From: an uncultured Pirellulaceae bacterium
Lineage (GTDB): Bacteria > Planctomycetota > Planctomycetia > Pirellulales > Pirellulaceae
Direction of reading: 5' to 3'
NCBI GenBank assembly: GCA_937941455.1
Contig: CALDHM010000019.1
Location: 1-64,000, forward strand
Length of the DNA: 64,000 nucleotides
In this document: one piece after another, positions 18,674 through 29,105 of the stretch
Layout: the number at the start of each line of letters is the position of its first letter
Position numbering within the stretch: the first letter of the stretch is position 1
Made by a program: the position numbers and the translations under genes
The notes under the pieces: model-generated
Databases searched by the model: none
What the model was told of the DNA's origin: nothing
Seen by the model: only the letters and a program-made list of their open reading frames with translations

Positions 18674-20230
18674 TCAACGAACGGCGAAGGCGAGTGGCGG
18701 ATCAAGAGTCGTGGTTTTGTTGCCTTCCAAATCGGTCACGCTGAGGTACAAACGATACCGGCCGGCGTTCAATTGGCCGACTGTGAACGGAACATAGAGA
18801 TAGAAATCCCGGCGATAGCAACGTGCATGATCTTCCACGGTTGGGAAATCGATTTGCTGTACGATTCGATTATCCTCGTTGCAAACGACTAATGAGGTGC
18901 GGAGGCGCGTTGTGAAAGTTAACGCTGTCGAGTCGTTGCGGCGGCGCGCGACATGGTTCTCCAGTTCGCAGTAGATCAGTACGGGCTGATTCGGGCTGAA
19001 TTCGTTGGTGGGGATTTCGCGGTATTGTCCGAATCCGAGTACTTCGCTGCAGAAATTCGGGTTATTGATCCGCAAGTTCGCGGTACAGATCAATTTTTGC
19101 TCTGCCTCGCGCAGTTTGTTCAATGCGATCAACGTTTGGGCGTTTCTTTGCGGGATGGAATCTTCAGAGGTCCGCGAGAGTAGCGTTTCGATCGCCGCAA
19201 AATGAGACTCGATCAAGTTGAGCTCACCAACGTCACTTGTCTCGGTTTCGCCCAGCAGATCGACGACGCGCCGGGCGAGTAACAAGGCCTGCTGGCGAGT
19301 GTTCGGGAGGTTTTCTGCCGCAAGTTCTGCATCGATGATCGCCGACAATTCATCGAGTTTGTTGTTCAACCGGGCGCCCGTGAAAGGGGCTGAACTGTCG
19401 CGATTTGCACCATGATGATTTGCACCACAGGCCACACTCGCGGGCGTGGCTGGAATCGCTGCCTGGCACCATCGAAAAACTTGCAAGGACGAGATTACCA
19501 ACCAGGGCAGGGCGGTAGTGGACGCCTCCGAGTAATCCTTAGTCGCTGAAGGGCGGAGCCCATTAGCTGCGGACGCCGTTGGCGCGACGCCATGATCAAT
19601 CCGCTCGAGTGTTTCCAGCTGTTCAAAATTGGCGAGAACAACTTGATGATCTCTGTGAACGGTTGCAGGCGATGGAGTCGTGGCGTTCAACGAACGGACC
19701 GCGATGACTTCGGGATTATCGATCACGGCATCACCGCTGGTCTTGGTCTTACTCGCCAATTTCACGACGGGTAATGAAGACGGTGGCGGCGTATCGCGTT
19801 GGGTGGCCGCAACGGGTAGCGGTTGCAAGGGTTGAATCACGACCCCGGCAGGACTGACCTCGCGGGTGTCGGCTGCGTTGATCTGCCGATAAACTTCTTC
19901 CCAGTAAACGGATTCAGGCCAAGCTGGGGATTGGTACTCGGGTCGCGGCACTTGGTAGACGGTGGAGACTTTTTGGTTGCTGGTAGCGGAAGCCGATGAC
20001 TGTTCCGCCATTTCAGCGTTTCGGGCTAAGCTGCCGGTACCGACGACTTTTTCATGAACCTTACCGCGCGAGTCGTCACGACCGGCTTGTTGGTTGCTCT
20101 GACAGGATGAGGCACTCGATCGCGGCGATTCCAGTGTCCCACGCGAGATTTGCCAAGCGGTACAGCCGCCGCAAATTAAGCAGGCGCTGGCCAATCCGAG
20201 CATGGCGAGTCTTCGAAAATCCAGCGGCAT
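18674..20230 (-). CDS. Hypothetical lipoprotein
   Basis: MPLDFRRLAMLGLASACLICGGCTAW lipobox. Confidence 0.7.
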   Translation of the reverse strand: MPLDFRRLAMLGLASACLICGGCTAWQISRGTLESPRSSASSCQSNQQAGRDDSRGKVHEKVVGTGSLARNAEMAEQSSASATSNQKVSTVYQVPRPEYQSPAWPESVYWEEVYRQINAADTREVSPAGVVIQPLQPLPVAATQRDTPPPSSLPVVKLASKTKTSGDAVIDNPEVIAVRSLNATTPSPATVHRDHQVVLANFEQLETLERIDHGVAPTASAANGLRPSATKDYSEASTTALPWLVISSLQVFRWCQAAIPATPASVACGANHHGANRDSSAPFTGARLNNKLDELSAIIDAELAAENLPNTRQQALLLARRVVDLLGETETSDVGELNLIESHFAAIETLLSRTSEDSIPQRNAQTLIALNKLREAEQKLICTANLRINNPNFCSEVLGFGQYREIPTNEFSPNQPVLIYCELENHVARRRNDSTALTFTTRLRTSLVVCNEDNRIVQQIDFPTVEDHARCYRRDFYLYVPFTVGQLNAGRYRLYLSVTDLEGNKTTTLDPPLAFAVR

Positions 20231-20396
20231 GGCGTACCTAGTTGATGCGATCTCACGAGACGAACCCTATCGCGGCGGGGATATTAGCCCTTTGGGTGAT
20301 TCAGAACAAGACAAGCCGATGACTACTGCAGAGTTCAGCTAGCTATCGCGGAAGAATCGCTCGAACGTGGTCAGGGAAGCGAATCAACGCCGCGAT

Positions 20397-21509
20397 TCAG
20401 CCATTTTTTTCCATGGCCAAGCTGGCTGCCAACATTTCCAGGAGCAACCGACCGCGGCTGTCGGCGGAGTGGGAACCCTTAAGAGCCAAATCGCAGGCGA
20501 GCAGTTGCGTCCCCAGCCGTTCGACGCGCGCCCGTCCCAGTCGCTTCAAGTTGTGCTGAGCTCGAGGAACCTCGTCTCCCCAGCTTCGAAAGCCTGCCTT
20601 ACTCACGGCGCTCGATACGTCGGGACGTGCCGCTTTTTGCCGCATGCGATCGTAAATTTCGACAGCCCGGGGATATCGGCGGAGAGACCAGGAAAGTTGC
20701 CCGTAAAGGGCTAGGGGGTGCTCGCCGGAGAGAAGCAACCGATCGAGGGATTCGATCGCATCCTTGAGTCGGCCGTCAGCCATCGCGTCAACCGTCACCC
20801 ACATGGTCTTGGCGATCCAGCCGCCCACATGTTGCTCGACGAGGGCCAAGTCGACCGCCCCCTCCTCAGGAATGTAAAGGGACAACTTTGCCAATTCGCT
20901 GTCGATGCGACCGAGATTCGATTCTGTAAGGTCGCAGAGCAGGCGGATCGCTTTCGGTTCTACTACCAAGCCGTACGTCGATCGAGCATATTCGGCCAAC
21001 CACCGATCGAGCTTGCCGACATCGACACCCTTGGTTCTGCCGCGGGTCGTTTCAGGGAGCTCACAATTGATTTGCAGACCATGTTGGTCAATCTGCTTGT
21101 ACAATCGCGTGTTGCTGGGCCAGGAATCGACGATCAGGATCAACGTTGCCGACAAGCGTCGTTGCACGACGTCTTCCAATCGTTCGCGGTACTTCGTTAC
21201 AAACTCTTCGGCCTTGTCAACGATCACGCGTTTGTTGCCGCCGAAAAGGGAGGTGGTCATCACCTCGTCCATCAGCACACGCCACTCTGGGCTTTCCTCG
21301 AAGCGCGTCGTCGAAAACTCGTCATCCTCGCCCGCGTTACCTCGAAAACTGTGCAGGACGAGTTGCTTCAAAAACCGCTGCCCCCCAAACAAGACGCAAA
21401 CACCAGGCTGGGGTACCGTGTCGCTGCGGTGCAAGTAGTCGAAAGCGTGCACAGTGTTTCCCGCGGGCTTTTGCGAATGGGCGTCGGATTTGGAAGTTGC
21501 TTTAGCCAT
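20397..21509 (-). CDS. holA: DNA polymerase III subunit delta
   Basis: VLFGGQRFLKQLVLHSF...MTTSLFGGNKRVIVDKAEEFVTKYRERLEDVV...LWGQLSWSLRRY-type C-terminus. Confidence 0.82.
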   Translation of the reverse strand: MAKATSKSDAHSQKPAGNTVHAFDYLHRSDTVPQPGVCVLFGGQRFLKQLVLHSFRGNAGEDDEFSTTRFEESPEWRVLMDEVMTTSLFGGNKRVIVDKAEEFVTKYRERLEDVVQRRLSATLILIVDSWPSNTRLYKQIDQHGLQINCELPETTRGRTKGVDVGKLDRWLAEYARSTYGLVVEPKAIRLLCDLTESNLGRIDSELAKLSLYIPEEGAVDLALVEQHVGGWIAKTMWVTVDAMADGRLKDAIESLDRLLLSGEHPLALYGQLSWSLRRYPRAVEIYDRMRQKAARPDVSSAVSKAGFRSWGDEVPRAQHNLKRLGRARVERLGTQLLACDLALKGSHSADSRGRLLLEMLAASLAMEKNG

Positions 21510-21802
21510 ATCCCTCGAAGCAGTTCGTTGCGAGCAGACAGAATCGATCAGCGAACAGGTAGAATTTTACAGGCCGAGCCCCTCGCGAACGTTCGGCCAT
21601 TAAAATCGGGCTCATTTATGGTACACTTCGCGGATTGTAAGCGGTTTCTTGGGGTGGCGGCAGCAAAACCGCACGCGATGCGGAACGGATGGGCATCCCC
21701 ATCGACGTTGCGTTCCGCATCAGCCAATCGAAACCGAAAGCCGCAAGCCGTTCGAACTCCCTGACTCATGTCCACGAGATTGTATCCTGAAACAGGTCGT
21801 CC

Positions 21803-23227
21803 ATGAATCACTATCCACCGCTTCGTTTCGATTACTCAGGGGTGTTACGACCTGAATTTGGTCTGTCGGAATCTCAGATCGAGGCGGCGCTGTCCGAACT
21901 CGACGCCTACCGCCGCGAGATGTTGACGACAGATTTAGAGTTGTTCGGCCGGGGCACGGACATCCCCGCCGAAAAGGTGCCGCTCGATGCCGGCTTCATC
22001 GACCTGCCGGACCGTTTGCTCGACGAATATCGAACGGTGCGAAGCACCAGCGAGTTGCGGTCGATCCTGGTAGCCGCCAAACGAATTCAAGACTCTTTTG
22101 ACCGTGTCGTCATTCTGGGGATCGGCGGTTCATATATGGGGGCTCGGGCGATTCTGGAATCCTGTTGCGATCCCTTCTACAACGAGTTGCCCTGCGGCGA
22201 ACGGGGTGGGCGCCCCAAAATTTATTTCGCGGGGAACAATGTCGACAATGATCACACTCAAGGGTTGCTGCACCTGCTGCGATCGACCACCATTTCCGGC
22301 GATCCTCACTCTCGATGGGCCTTGGTGGTGATCAGCAAAAGTGGCGGGACGTTAGAAACCGCAGTGGCGCTGCGGCAATTCATGCAAGAGTTGAAGCGAT
22401 CGTTTGGTGCCGAAGCGCTGCCCGATGCTCTGATTCCGATCACGGGAGCTTCCGGGAAACTGTCCGAGCTTGCGGAGGCAATTGGTTGCCGGACTCGTTT
22501 CGCGGTACCCGAAGGGGTGGGGGGAAGATTTTCGATTTTTTCTGCCGTGGGACTGGTGCCGGCGGCGATCATGGGTGCCGACATCGTGAAATTGCTGGAG
22601 GGGGCGTCGCAAATGACGGATCATTTCCGCCGCGAGGCTCCAGCTGAAAACCTGGTGATGAACTATGTCGCCGTCAACCGGCTTATGGAGCTGCGACATG
22701 GGTGCCTCACGCGGGTTCTGTCGGCGTGGTCCAATGCCTTGGAATCGACTGGATTTTGGTACGATCAACTGCTGGCGGAAAGTCTCGGCAAACAGGAGCA
22801 AGGGGCTTTGCCGCTGACGGTCGTCAATACCCGCGATCTGCACTCCCGCGCCCAGCAGCACCAAGAAGGTCGCCGCGACAAACTGATGAACAATCTCATA
22901 GTGGACCGGTACCGTCACGATTCTTTAGCTGTCGGCAAAATCGGCTGGAACCAAGACGGTTTGGACGCCTACGCGGACCTGACCCTGCCACAAATCATGC
23001 AGGCGGCCATCCAAGGAACCAATCAAGCGTATGCCGAAGATAGGCGACCTTCGACGAACCTGCATTTGCCGGCCACCGACGAACCGTCGCTGGGACAATT
23101 TTTCCAGATGATGATGTTGGCCACTGTTTTGGAAGGACGATGGATGAGGATCAATCCTTATGGGCAACCTGGGGTCGAGGCGTATAAAATGCACATGAAA
23201 CGGTTCCTGGAATCGCAACGGGTTTAG
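21803..23227 (+). CDS. pgi: Glucose-6-phosphate isomerase
   Basis: VVILGIGGSYMGARAILE, VVISKSGGTLETAVALRQFM, GVGGRFSIFSAVGLVPAAIMG, QPGVEAYKMHMKRFL. Confidence 0.93.
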   Translation: MNHYPPLRFDYSGVLRPEFGLSESQIEAALSELDAYRREMLTTDLELFGRGTDIPAEKVPLDAGFIDLPDRLLDEYRTVRSTSELRSILVAAKRIQDSFDRVVILGIGGSYMGARAILESCCDPFYNELPCGERGGRPKIYFAGNNVDNDHTQGLLHLLRSTTISGDPHSRWALVVISKSGGTLETAVALRQFMQELKRSFGAEALPDALIPITGASGKLSELAEAIGCRTRFAVPEGVGGRFSIFSAVGLVPAAIMGADIVKLLEGASQMTDHFRREAPAENLVMNYVAVNRLMELRHGCLTRVLSAWSNALESTGFWYDQLLAESLGKQEQGALPLTVVNTRDLHSRAQQHQEGRRDKLMNNLIVDRYRHDSLAVGKIGWNQDGLDAYADLTLPQIMQAAIQGTNQAYAEDRRPSTNLHLPATDEPSLGQFFQMMMLATVLEGRWMRINPYGQPGVEAYKMHMKRFLESQRV

Positions 23228-23306
23228 CCGGCTGGGGCGGAAGCCCGCTGCAGGACCGGAATCGGCCGCTTTTGTTAAAGGGAGTTGAGTCTACTTCGAG
23301 GCATCG

Positions 23307-24008
23307 ATGGCGTTGAAATTAACTTGGTACGGCCACGCGACATGGGGCATTGAATTCGGGGGCAAGAAAATCATCGTCGACCCGTTCTTCGATCAAAACC
23401 CCGCTTGCTCGAAAAAAGCTAGTGAAATCGAATGCGATCTGATGCTGATCACTCACGGTCACGGCGATCACATTGCCGATGCTGCAGCCATCGGCAAGAG
23501 AACCAAGGCCCAGATCGTCTGTGTATTTGAAATTGCCGAATGGCTGGGCAAGCAAGGCGTAACCAACCTGTCGGCGATGAATCTCGGGGGCACGCTCAAG
23601 TTGCCGTTCGGATCCATCAAGATGACGCCAGCCTTCCATAGTTCCGCTTTGCCCGACGGCTCCAACGGGGGCGTGGCCGGCGGTTTCGTGCTGAATCTCG
23701 GCGGGCGGCGCATTTATTTCTCTGGCGATACCGCTTTGTTTTCGGACATGAATTTGATCGGAGAGATGGGCATCGAGGTCGCGGTGATTCCCATTGGCGA
23801 TTTGTACACGATGGGTATCGAGGACAGCGTGACGGCCACCAATCTCATCAATCCGAAATTCGTGGTTCCCAGCCACTACAACACGTGGCCCCCGATCGAG
23901 CAGGACGCGGGGGCTTGGGCTGACGCCATCCAGCGCGAGACCTCCGCCGAGCCGATTGTCCTGGCCGCAGGTCAATCCCACGAATTTTCTGCCTTCGCCG
24001 CTAATTAA
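23307..24008 (+). CDS. UPF0173-type metal-dependent hydrolase (beta-lactamase fold)
   Basis: LTWYGHATWGIEFGGKKIIVDPFF, LITHGHGDHIADA, YFSGDTALFSDM. Confidence 0.9.
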   Translation: MALKLTWYGHATWGIEFGGKKIIVDPFFDQNPACSKKASEIECDLMLITHGHGDHIADAAAIGKRTKAQIVCVFEIAEWLGKQGVTNLSAMNLGGTLKLPFGSIKMTPAFHSSALPDGSNGGVAGGFVLNLGGRRIYFSGDTALFSDMNLIGEMGIEVAVIPIGDLYTMGIEDSVTATNLINPKFVVPSHYNTWPPIEQDAGAWADAIQRETSAEPIVLAAGQSHEFSAFAAN

Positions 24009-24021
24009 CGAAGGGAATCCC

Positions 24022-24966
24022 ATGCAAATCGATCTCCATTTCAATCGTCTCGTTCCGACGGCACTAGCAGTATGGTTGCTGGTTACGTGGAGCGCCATGG
24101 CGCATGAGGAATTCCGCTGGAAGCTTTCCCCAGGCGATCGCTTGAGCGTTACGATCAACCAAGCCAGCGAAACCCAATCGGTGTGCGAGACCGTCAAGCG
24201 GATTTCCGGCAACGAGATTGCCGTGGAAATCGACTGGACCGTCACAGCAGTCGAGGACGACATTGTTCAAATCCGCCAAACCATCAAGCGAATCCAAATC
24301 CGCCTGGCCACCCCCACCGCGGACGGGTCGAATCAAGTTGAAATCGACACGTCGGCCAACGCTGCGGCCCGTCCGAAAAAGGGGGTCGAGCTCAAGGTCC
24401 TCGACGATCTCAACTCCTTGATCGGGGTCAGCGTCGATTTGTCAATGAATACGCGAGGCGAAATTCTGGATCTGCGAATTGCTGAGGATGACCTCCAAAA
24501 AATTCGGCAGGCCGGCAGCCAGACTCCATTGTTGAACCTCATGTCGGTCGAAGGCATGCAGGATCTATTCCGCGCGTCGTCGTTCGTTCTGCCGGAGGAG
24601 CCGCTCAACCCGGGCGCGACCTGGGAGCACCGACGGACATCCGAAAGCCCGTTCGGAAAATTCACTACGAAGGAAAGTTTTGAATTCGCCGGCGAGGTCG
24701 ATCGCGATGGGCGGAAACAGCTCCAGTTCGCCTCGAAAACGACAGTTGATCAACTGCCAGAACGCCCTGCGAACGTGAACCCCGTCGACCCGCCACCCGA
24801 ACTGCGCGAGATCAGCGGCCAAGGAACCTATTGGTTCGACCCCGAACGTGGAATTTTCACTGAGGCGAATACGAACTCCGTTCTTCGCTCTCGAAAATCC
24901 TTTCGCGATCTCGTCGTTAACACCACGATCACGAGCCGAGCGTCTCTGATCATAGAACGACGCTAG
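24022..24966 (+). CDS. Hypothetical exported protein (DUF6263-like)
   Basis: N-terminal signal-like stretch; open frame, tight spacing. Confidence 0.65.
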   Translation: MQIDLHFNRLVPTALAVWLLVTWSAMAHEEFRWKLSPGDRLSVTINQASETQSVCETVKRISGNEIAVEIDWTVTAVEDDIVQIRQTIKRIQIRLATPTADGSNQVEIDTSANAAARPKKGVELKVLDDLNSLIGVSVDLSMNTRGEILDLRIAEDDLQKIRQAGSQTPLLNLMSVEGMQDLFRASSFVLPEEPLNPGATWEHRRTSESPFGKFTTKESFEFAGEVDRDGRKQLQFASKTTVDQLPERPANVNPVDPPPELREISGQGTYWFDPERGIFTEANTNSVLRSRKSFRDLVVNTTITSRASLIIERR

Positions 24967-24983
24967 AAGGATCGTCACGCAAC

Positions 24984-25325
24984 ATGCCCTTGCCAGAGTT
25001 CCCAGACTACACAGAAGTTGCCTCTATTTCGGACATTCCCGCAGGGCAGGGGAGAGCCTACGAGGTCGCTGGAAAAGCCATCGCGATTTTTAATTGCGGC
25101 GGACAATTTTTCGCCATCGACGATCAGTGCCCACACATGGGAGCCTCGCTGGCTGATGGCTGTTTGGAAGGTTGCGTCGTGTCCTGTCCGTGGCATGCTT
25201 GGCGATTTGATGTTCGCGATGGCACTTGGGTCGACAATCCCAGGATCAAGACGGACGCTTATCCGCTTCAAGTTGTGGCCGGAAAAATTTGGATCGGCCC
25301 CAAGCCGATCACACCTAATTCCTAA
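24984..25325 (+). CDS. Rieske [2Fe-2S] ferredoxin-like protein
   Basis: CPHMGASLADGCLEGCVVSCPWHAWRFDVRDG. Confidence 0.92.
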   Translation: MPLPEFPDYTEVASISDIPAGQGRAYEVAGKAIAIFNCGGQFFAIDDQCPHMGASLADGCLEGCVVSCPWHAWRFDVRDGTWVDNPRIKTDAYPLQVVAGKIWIGPKPITPNS

Positions 25326-25349
25326 ACCAAGTCGTTCACCAGGCGATCC

Positions 25350-25688
25350 ATGACTAAACCCAAAGCCAATCCAGCGGCCAACACTGAATTATCGCTGCGT
25401 GATTTTCAGGCGCTGATTCGCAAAATGTACTACGAGAAAGACGTCGCGCGAGGTATCGAAGGAACCTTCATGTGGCTGCTGGAAGAGGTCGGCGAACTTT
25501 CCGCGGCGCTCCGGGAGCGGAACCAAGTGAATCAAGCAGAGGAATTTGCGGATGTCCTCGCGTGGCTGTGCACGATCGCGAACGTCTGCGAGATCGATTT
25601 GACGGACGCTATCCAACGAAAGTATGGTACCGGTTGCCCAGGGTGCGGAAAATTTCTGTGTGTCTGCCCCGACTCGGAAAAACCTTGA
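25350..25688 (+). CDS. MazG-like nucleotide pyrophosphohydrolase domain protein
   Basis: GIEGTFMWLLEEVGELSAALRERNQVNQAEEFADVLAWLCTIANVCEIDLTDAI; C-terminal GCPGCGKFLCVC. Confidence 0.85.
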   Translation: MTKPKANPAANTELSLRDFQALIRKMYYEKDVARGIEGTFMWLLEEVGELSAALRERNQVNQAEEFADVLAWLCTIANVCEIDLTDAIQRKYGTGCPGCGKFLCVCPDSEKP

Positions 25689-25880
25689 CCTTTATGGCCA
25701 AGCCCTGGCCGACGCGATTCGATTAGGGCATGGTCGAATGCCGCCCCGTGGATTATGCTAGGAAGCTTGACTCGACAACTGCCAGCGCGACTGCCAGGCC
25801 CCCCCTGTCGGCCGCATGTTTCGCCCAGACAGATCGACTTTTCTCATAAACGACGATCATTCCGATCAACGATTGACGAC

Positions 25881-28145
25881 ATGATGCAATGCCGATTAAA
25901 AGTCACCCTGATGGTACTGGCGGCTTTGTTGATCGGATCGCACTGCACACTGCGATCAGCAGGTGCCTCGCAGCAGAACCAACAAGATTCACCAGCTCCT
26001 GGTGGGCCGAATCAAGCTCAGGGCAGCGAGCTGCCGTTGGCATCCTTTCAAATTGGATTTGCCAATCATATCCGACTCGGCCACTGGACACATCTTTCAT
26101 TGCAACTTCGCGACCCCACCCGCTGCACCTCGGTTCGCCATGTCGAAATCACCTGCCCCGACGGCGACGCGACACCTGTCACGTACCGTCAACCGGCCAC
26201 TTGCGACGACCAGGGGATAGTCCAAGCCTATTTTCGTTTGGGCCGCCCCCAAGGCGAAGTCTCCGTCCGCCTGTTGGATGGCACGGACAGCGTTGTATTC
26301 CAGTATCAATTTTCCGTGAGCGAAGCGGGTGAAATAGTCAAAACAGTACGCCCGACGGCTCGATTGATTGTCGGCATTGGGAATGTACCGGAATTCCGAC
26401 GAAGCACGAACGCTGAAGAGACTGCCGAACTGGATCTGGCAACGTTCTTGTTGAAGGATTCACCGATCATTCATTTACCGCGTGACCAACAAGGCTATCG
26501 CGGCATCGACACGGTCGTCCTTGCCGCAACCACACGCGAATTGCTGGACGCTCTGTCGAACGAGCAAATTCAAGCCCTGACGAACTGGGTCGAACGGGGC
26601 GGCAAACTCCTGATGTGGGTCAACCCTGATTTGATTGACGAACTGCGCGGTAATGGCCGGCTGAGTTCCTTGGGCCGTTTCGACTCACTGAAGCCACAGA
26701 CCCAGCGGCGTTTGTCGGTCGTCGAACGGTTCGCTGACGCCACGGTTCCCATTGCAATGGAAAATCCGATTGCAGTGCTGAACCTGGGTGAGTCCATAAG
26801 CCAAGTGGTCCTCTCTCAAGACGGTTGGGCCGTCGCCGGTCGTTATCGACTGGGCATGGGTACGGCCACGATCGTCGCGCTATCGCTGAGTGATCCCCCC
26901 TTGAGTTCGTGGAAATACACGCCGGTCATGCTGCACAAATTCCTGTTCGCCGACGACGCCGCGGTCGATTCGGGATCGCTACCGGGTTCCGCCCGCATGA
27001 TTGACAATGGCTACCGTGATCTGGCTGGCCAATTTCGGGTGCCGCTGGAAGCGTTTTCTAATGTTTCGCTGATCCCATTCACGCTCGTCGCGGTATTAAT
27101 CGGATTGTTTTTGCTGATTGTCGGCCCGGCCGAGTATTTTCTGCTCCGTTCGCTACGCGAAAAAATGCATTGGACTTGGGTCAGTTTTCCGATCTTGGTA
27201 GCCGCATTTTGTGGTCTGGCGTATTGGCTCAACCATTCGTTCAAATCACCGACTTCACAAGTCAATGTTTGCGAGGTGATCGATGTCGAACCCTCGACGT
27301 CGCTCGTCACGGGACGAATGTGGGCCGGAATCTACAGTCCGACCGCCGACGAACTGACCATCAAGACTCGAATTCGAAATTTGCAATGGGGAGAACCGAC
27401 CCGCTGCGAAGTCACATGGATGGGGCACCCCGGGTCGGGCCTTGGGGGGATGCAAACCAAGGTCACAGCCTTCGCGACGCCCGAAGGGTACCTGCAACCG
27501 ATCGCAAATCAGGGCGAGCAACAAAACTGTTGGCTCGAGAACTACCCGATCAACTTCGCGTCGACCCGCACGGTTGCGGCTTACTTCGAATCGCGAACCA
27601 CGATCCGCTCCAACTCGCGACTGATCCGTACACGCCGACTCGATCGCCTAGACGGTCAAGTTGGCAATCCATTTGATTTCACTCTCTACAATGCCCGTTT
27701 GTTTTATGGAGAATCGATCTTCGTTCCCGAGAAGCATTTGGAGCCCGGCGACGCCGTCGATGTCTTTACGGAAATGAAGGAGAGGACCATCAAAAACTAC
27801 TTTGCAGGCCGCACCGGAGACGCGACCAAGGAAGGCAGTAAAGCTCAGCGGTGGAACCCAAATGAACGCGATGTTAATCGCATCCTCTCCTTGGCGATGA
27901 TCCACAACATGCTCGGCGGACAACGCTACTCGGGCCTGAGTAATCGATATCTCGAAGGTTTGGAATTGTCGGACCAACTCCTACCCGATCGCGCCATCCT
28001 GGTCGCCGATATTACCGATCCCGTTTGGCAACTGGAGATCGATGGCAAGGGGCAAAGCGCCGCTGCGCCTCCACGAACCACTATCATCCGTATTTTTCTG
28101 CCCGTCGAAATCGAACGCGCACGGTCGGAGTCCAGAACCGAATGA
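25881..28145 (+). CDS. Hypothetical membrane protein with signal peptide (possible ABC-system accessory)
   Basis: Signal peptide MMQCRLKVTLMVLAALLIGSHC; two central TMs; stop overlaps next gene start. Confidence 0.7.
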   Translation: MMQCRLKVTLMVLAALLIGSHCTLRSAGASQQNQQDSPAPGGPNQAQGSELPLASFQIGFANHIRLGHWTHLSLQLRDPTRCTSVRHVEITCPDGDATPVTYRQPATCDDQGIVQAYFRLGRPQGEVSVRLLDGTDSVVFQYQFSVSEAGEIVKTVRPTARLIVGIGNVPEFRRSTNAEETAELDLATFLLKDSPIIHLPRDQQGYRGIDTVVLAATTRELLDALSNEQIQALTNWVERGGKLLMWVNPDLIDELRGNGRLSSLGRFDSLKPQTQRRLSVVERFADATVPIAMENPIAVLNLGESISQVVLSQDGWAVAGRYRLGMGTATIVALSLSDPPLSSWKYTPVMLHKFLFADDAAVDSGSLPGSARMIDNGYRDLAGQFRVPLEAFSNVSLIPFTLVAVLIGLFLLIVGPAEYFLLRSLREKMHWTWVSFPILVAAFCGLAYWLNHSFKSPTSQVNVCEVIDVEPSTSLVTGRMWAGIYSPTADELTIKTRIRNLQWGEPTRCEVTWMGHPGSGLGGMQTKVTAFATPEGYLQPIANQGEQQNCWLENYPINFASTRTVAAYFESRTTIRSNSRLIRTRRLDRLDGQVGNPFDFTLYNARLFYGESIFVPEKHLEPGDAVDVFTEMKERTIKNYFAGRTGDATKEGSKAQRWNPNERDVNRILSLAMIHNMLGGQRYSGLSNRYLEGLELSDQLLPDRAILVADITDPVWQLEIDGKGQSAAAPPRTTIIRIFLPVEIERARSESRTE

Positions 28146-29074
28146 TTCGCACAGAAAATCTCACGAAGAAGTATGGCGATTTTTACGCCATCAAGAACAT
28201 CAATTTGTCTTTAGAAGCCGGCGACTTGTTTGGCTTCATCGGCCCCAACGGTGCCGGGAAAACCACCACCATGCGGATCATCGCCACCTTGCTGGAACCC
28301 TCGCACGGCGAAGCGTATGTATGCGGCCACTCGATCTACGAAAACCCCCGGGAAATTCGCCGCTTGGTGGGCTACATGCCTGACTTCTTCGGCGTCTACG
28401 ACGACATGAAGGTCATCGAGTACTTGGAATTCTTCGCGGCAGCCTACCGGATCAATGGCCCCGAGCGGAAAAAACGCTGCGATGAACTGTTGGAAGTTGT
28501 CGATCTCGAGTTCAAAAGATACGCCCTGGCCAACACCCTCTCTCGCGGCCAAACCCAGCGACTTGGCCTGGCCCGGGTTCTGCTGCATGACCCTCAAGTT
28601 CTGCTGCTGGACGAGCCGCTCAGTGGACTCGACCCCCGCGCTCGCATTGAAATGCGGAATCTGATGAGACAACTCGGCAAAATGGGGAAAACCATTATCG
28701 TCTCCAGCCACATCCTGCCGGAACTCGCCGACATCTGCAACAAAGTCGGCATCATCGATCGCGGCGAAATGATGCTGTCCGCCGAAGTCAACGACGTGAT
28801 TCGTCGAGTCCGTGGCCGAACGGTTCTGCATATCGGCGTCCGCGATGGTTTGGACAAAGCCCTTCGCCTGATCTCCGAACAACCGATCGTGGCGACAGCG
28901 ACCATTGGCGATGGATTCGTCACGGCAACCTTGAATGAAAACGTCGAGGACTACTCGGAACTCGCCACAGTCTTGGTCCAGAACGGACTAAGGTTGACGA
29001 TGCTCCGCGAGGAAGAAATCAATCTGGAGTCAGCCTTCATGGTGCTGACCAAGGGAGTCGGCGCCAAAATCTAG
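28142..29074 (+). CDS. ABC transporter ATP-binding protein
   Basis: GFIGPNGAGKTTTMRIIATLL, LSRGQTQRLGLARVLLHDPQVLLLDEPLSGLDP. Confidence 0.93.
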   Translation: MIRTENLTKKYGDFYAIKNINLSLEAGDLFGFIGPNGAGKTTTMRIIATLLEPSHGEAYVCGHSIYENPREIRRLVGYMPDFFGVYDDMKVIEYLEFFAAAYRINGPERKKRCDELLEVVDLEFKRYALANTLSRGQTQRLGLARVLLHDPQVLLLDEPLSGLDPRARIEMRNLMRQLGKMGKTIIVSSHILPELADICNKVGIIDRGEMMLSAEVNDVIRRVRGRTVLHIGVRDGLDKALRLISEQPIVATATIGDGFVTATLNENVEDYSELATVLVQNGLRLTMLREEEINLESAFMVLTKGVGAKI

Positions 29075-29105
29075 GCCAAATGCTGATCCGCCAATTTGGG
29101 CGGGC

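Noticed and set aside
20718-21764. 348-aa plus-strand ORF
   Set aside because: Antisense to holA with low-complexity, non-domain translation.
23319-24263. 314-aa minus-strand ORF
   Set aside because: Antisense shadow of the metal-dependent hydrolase gene.
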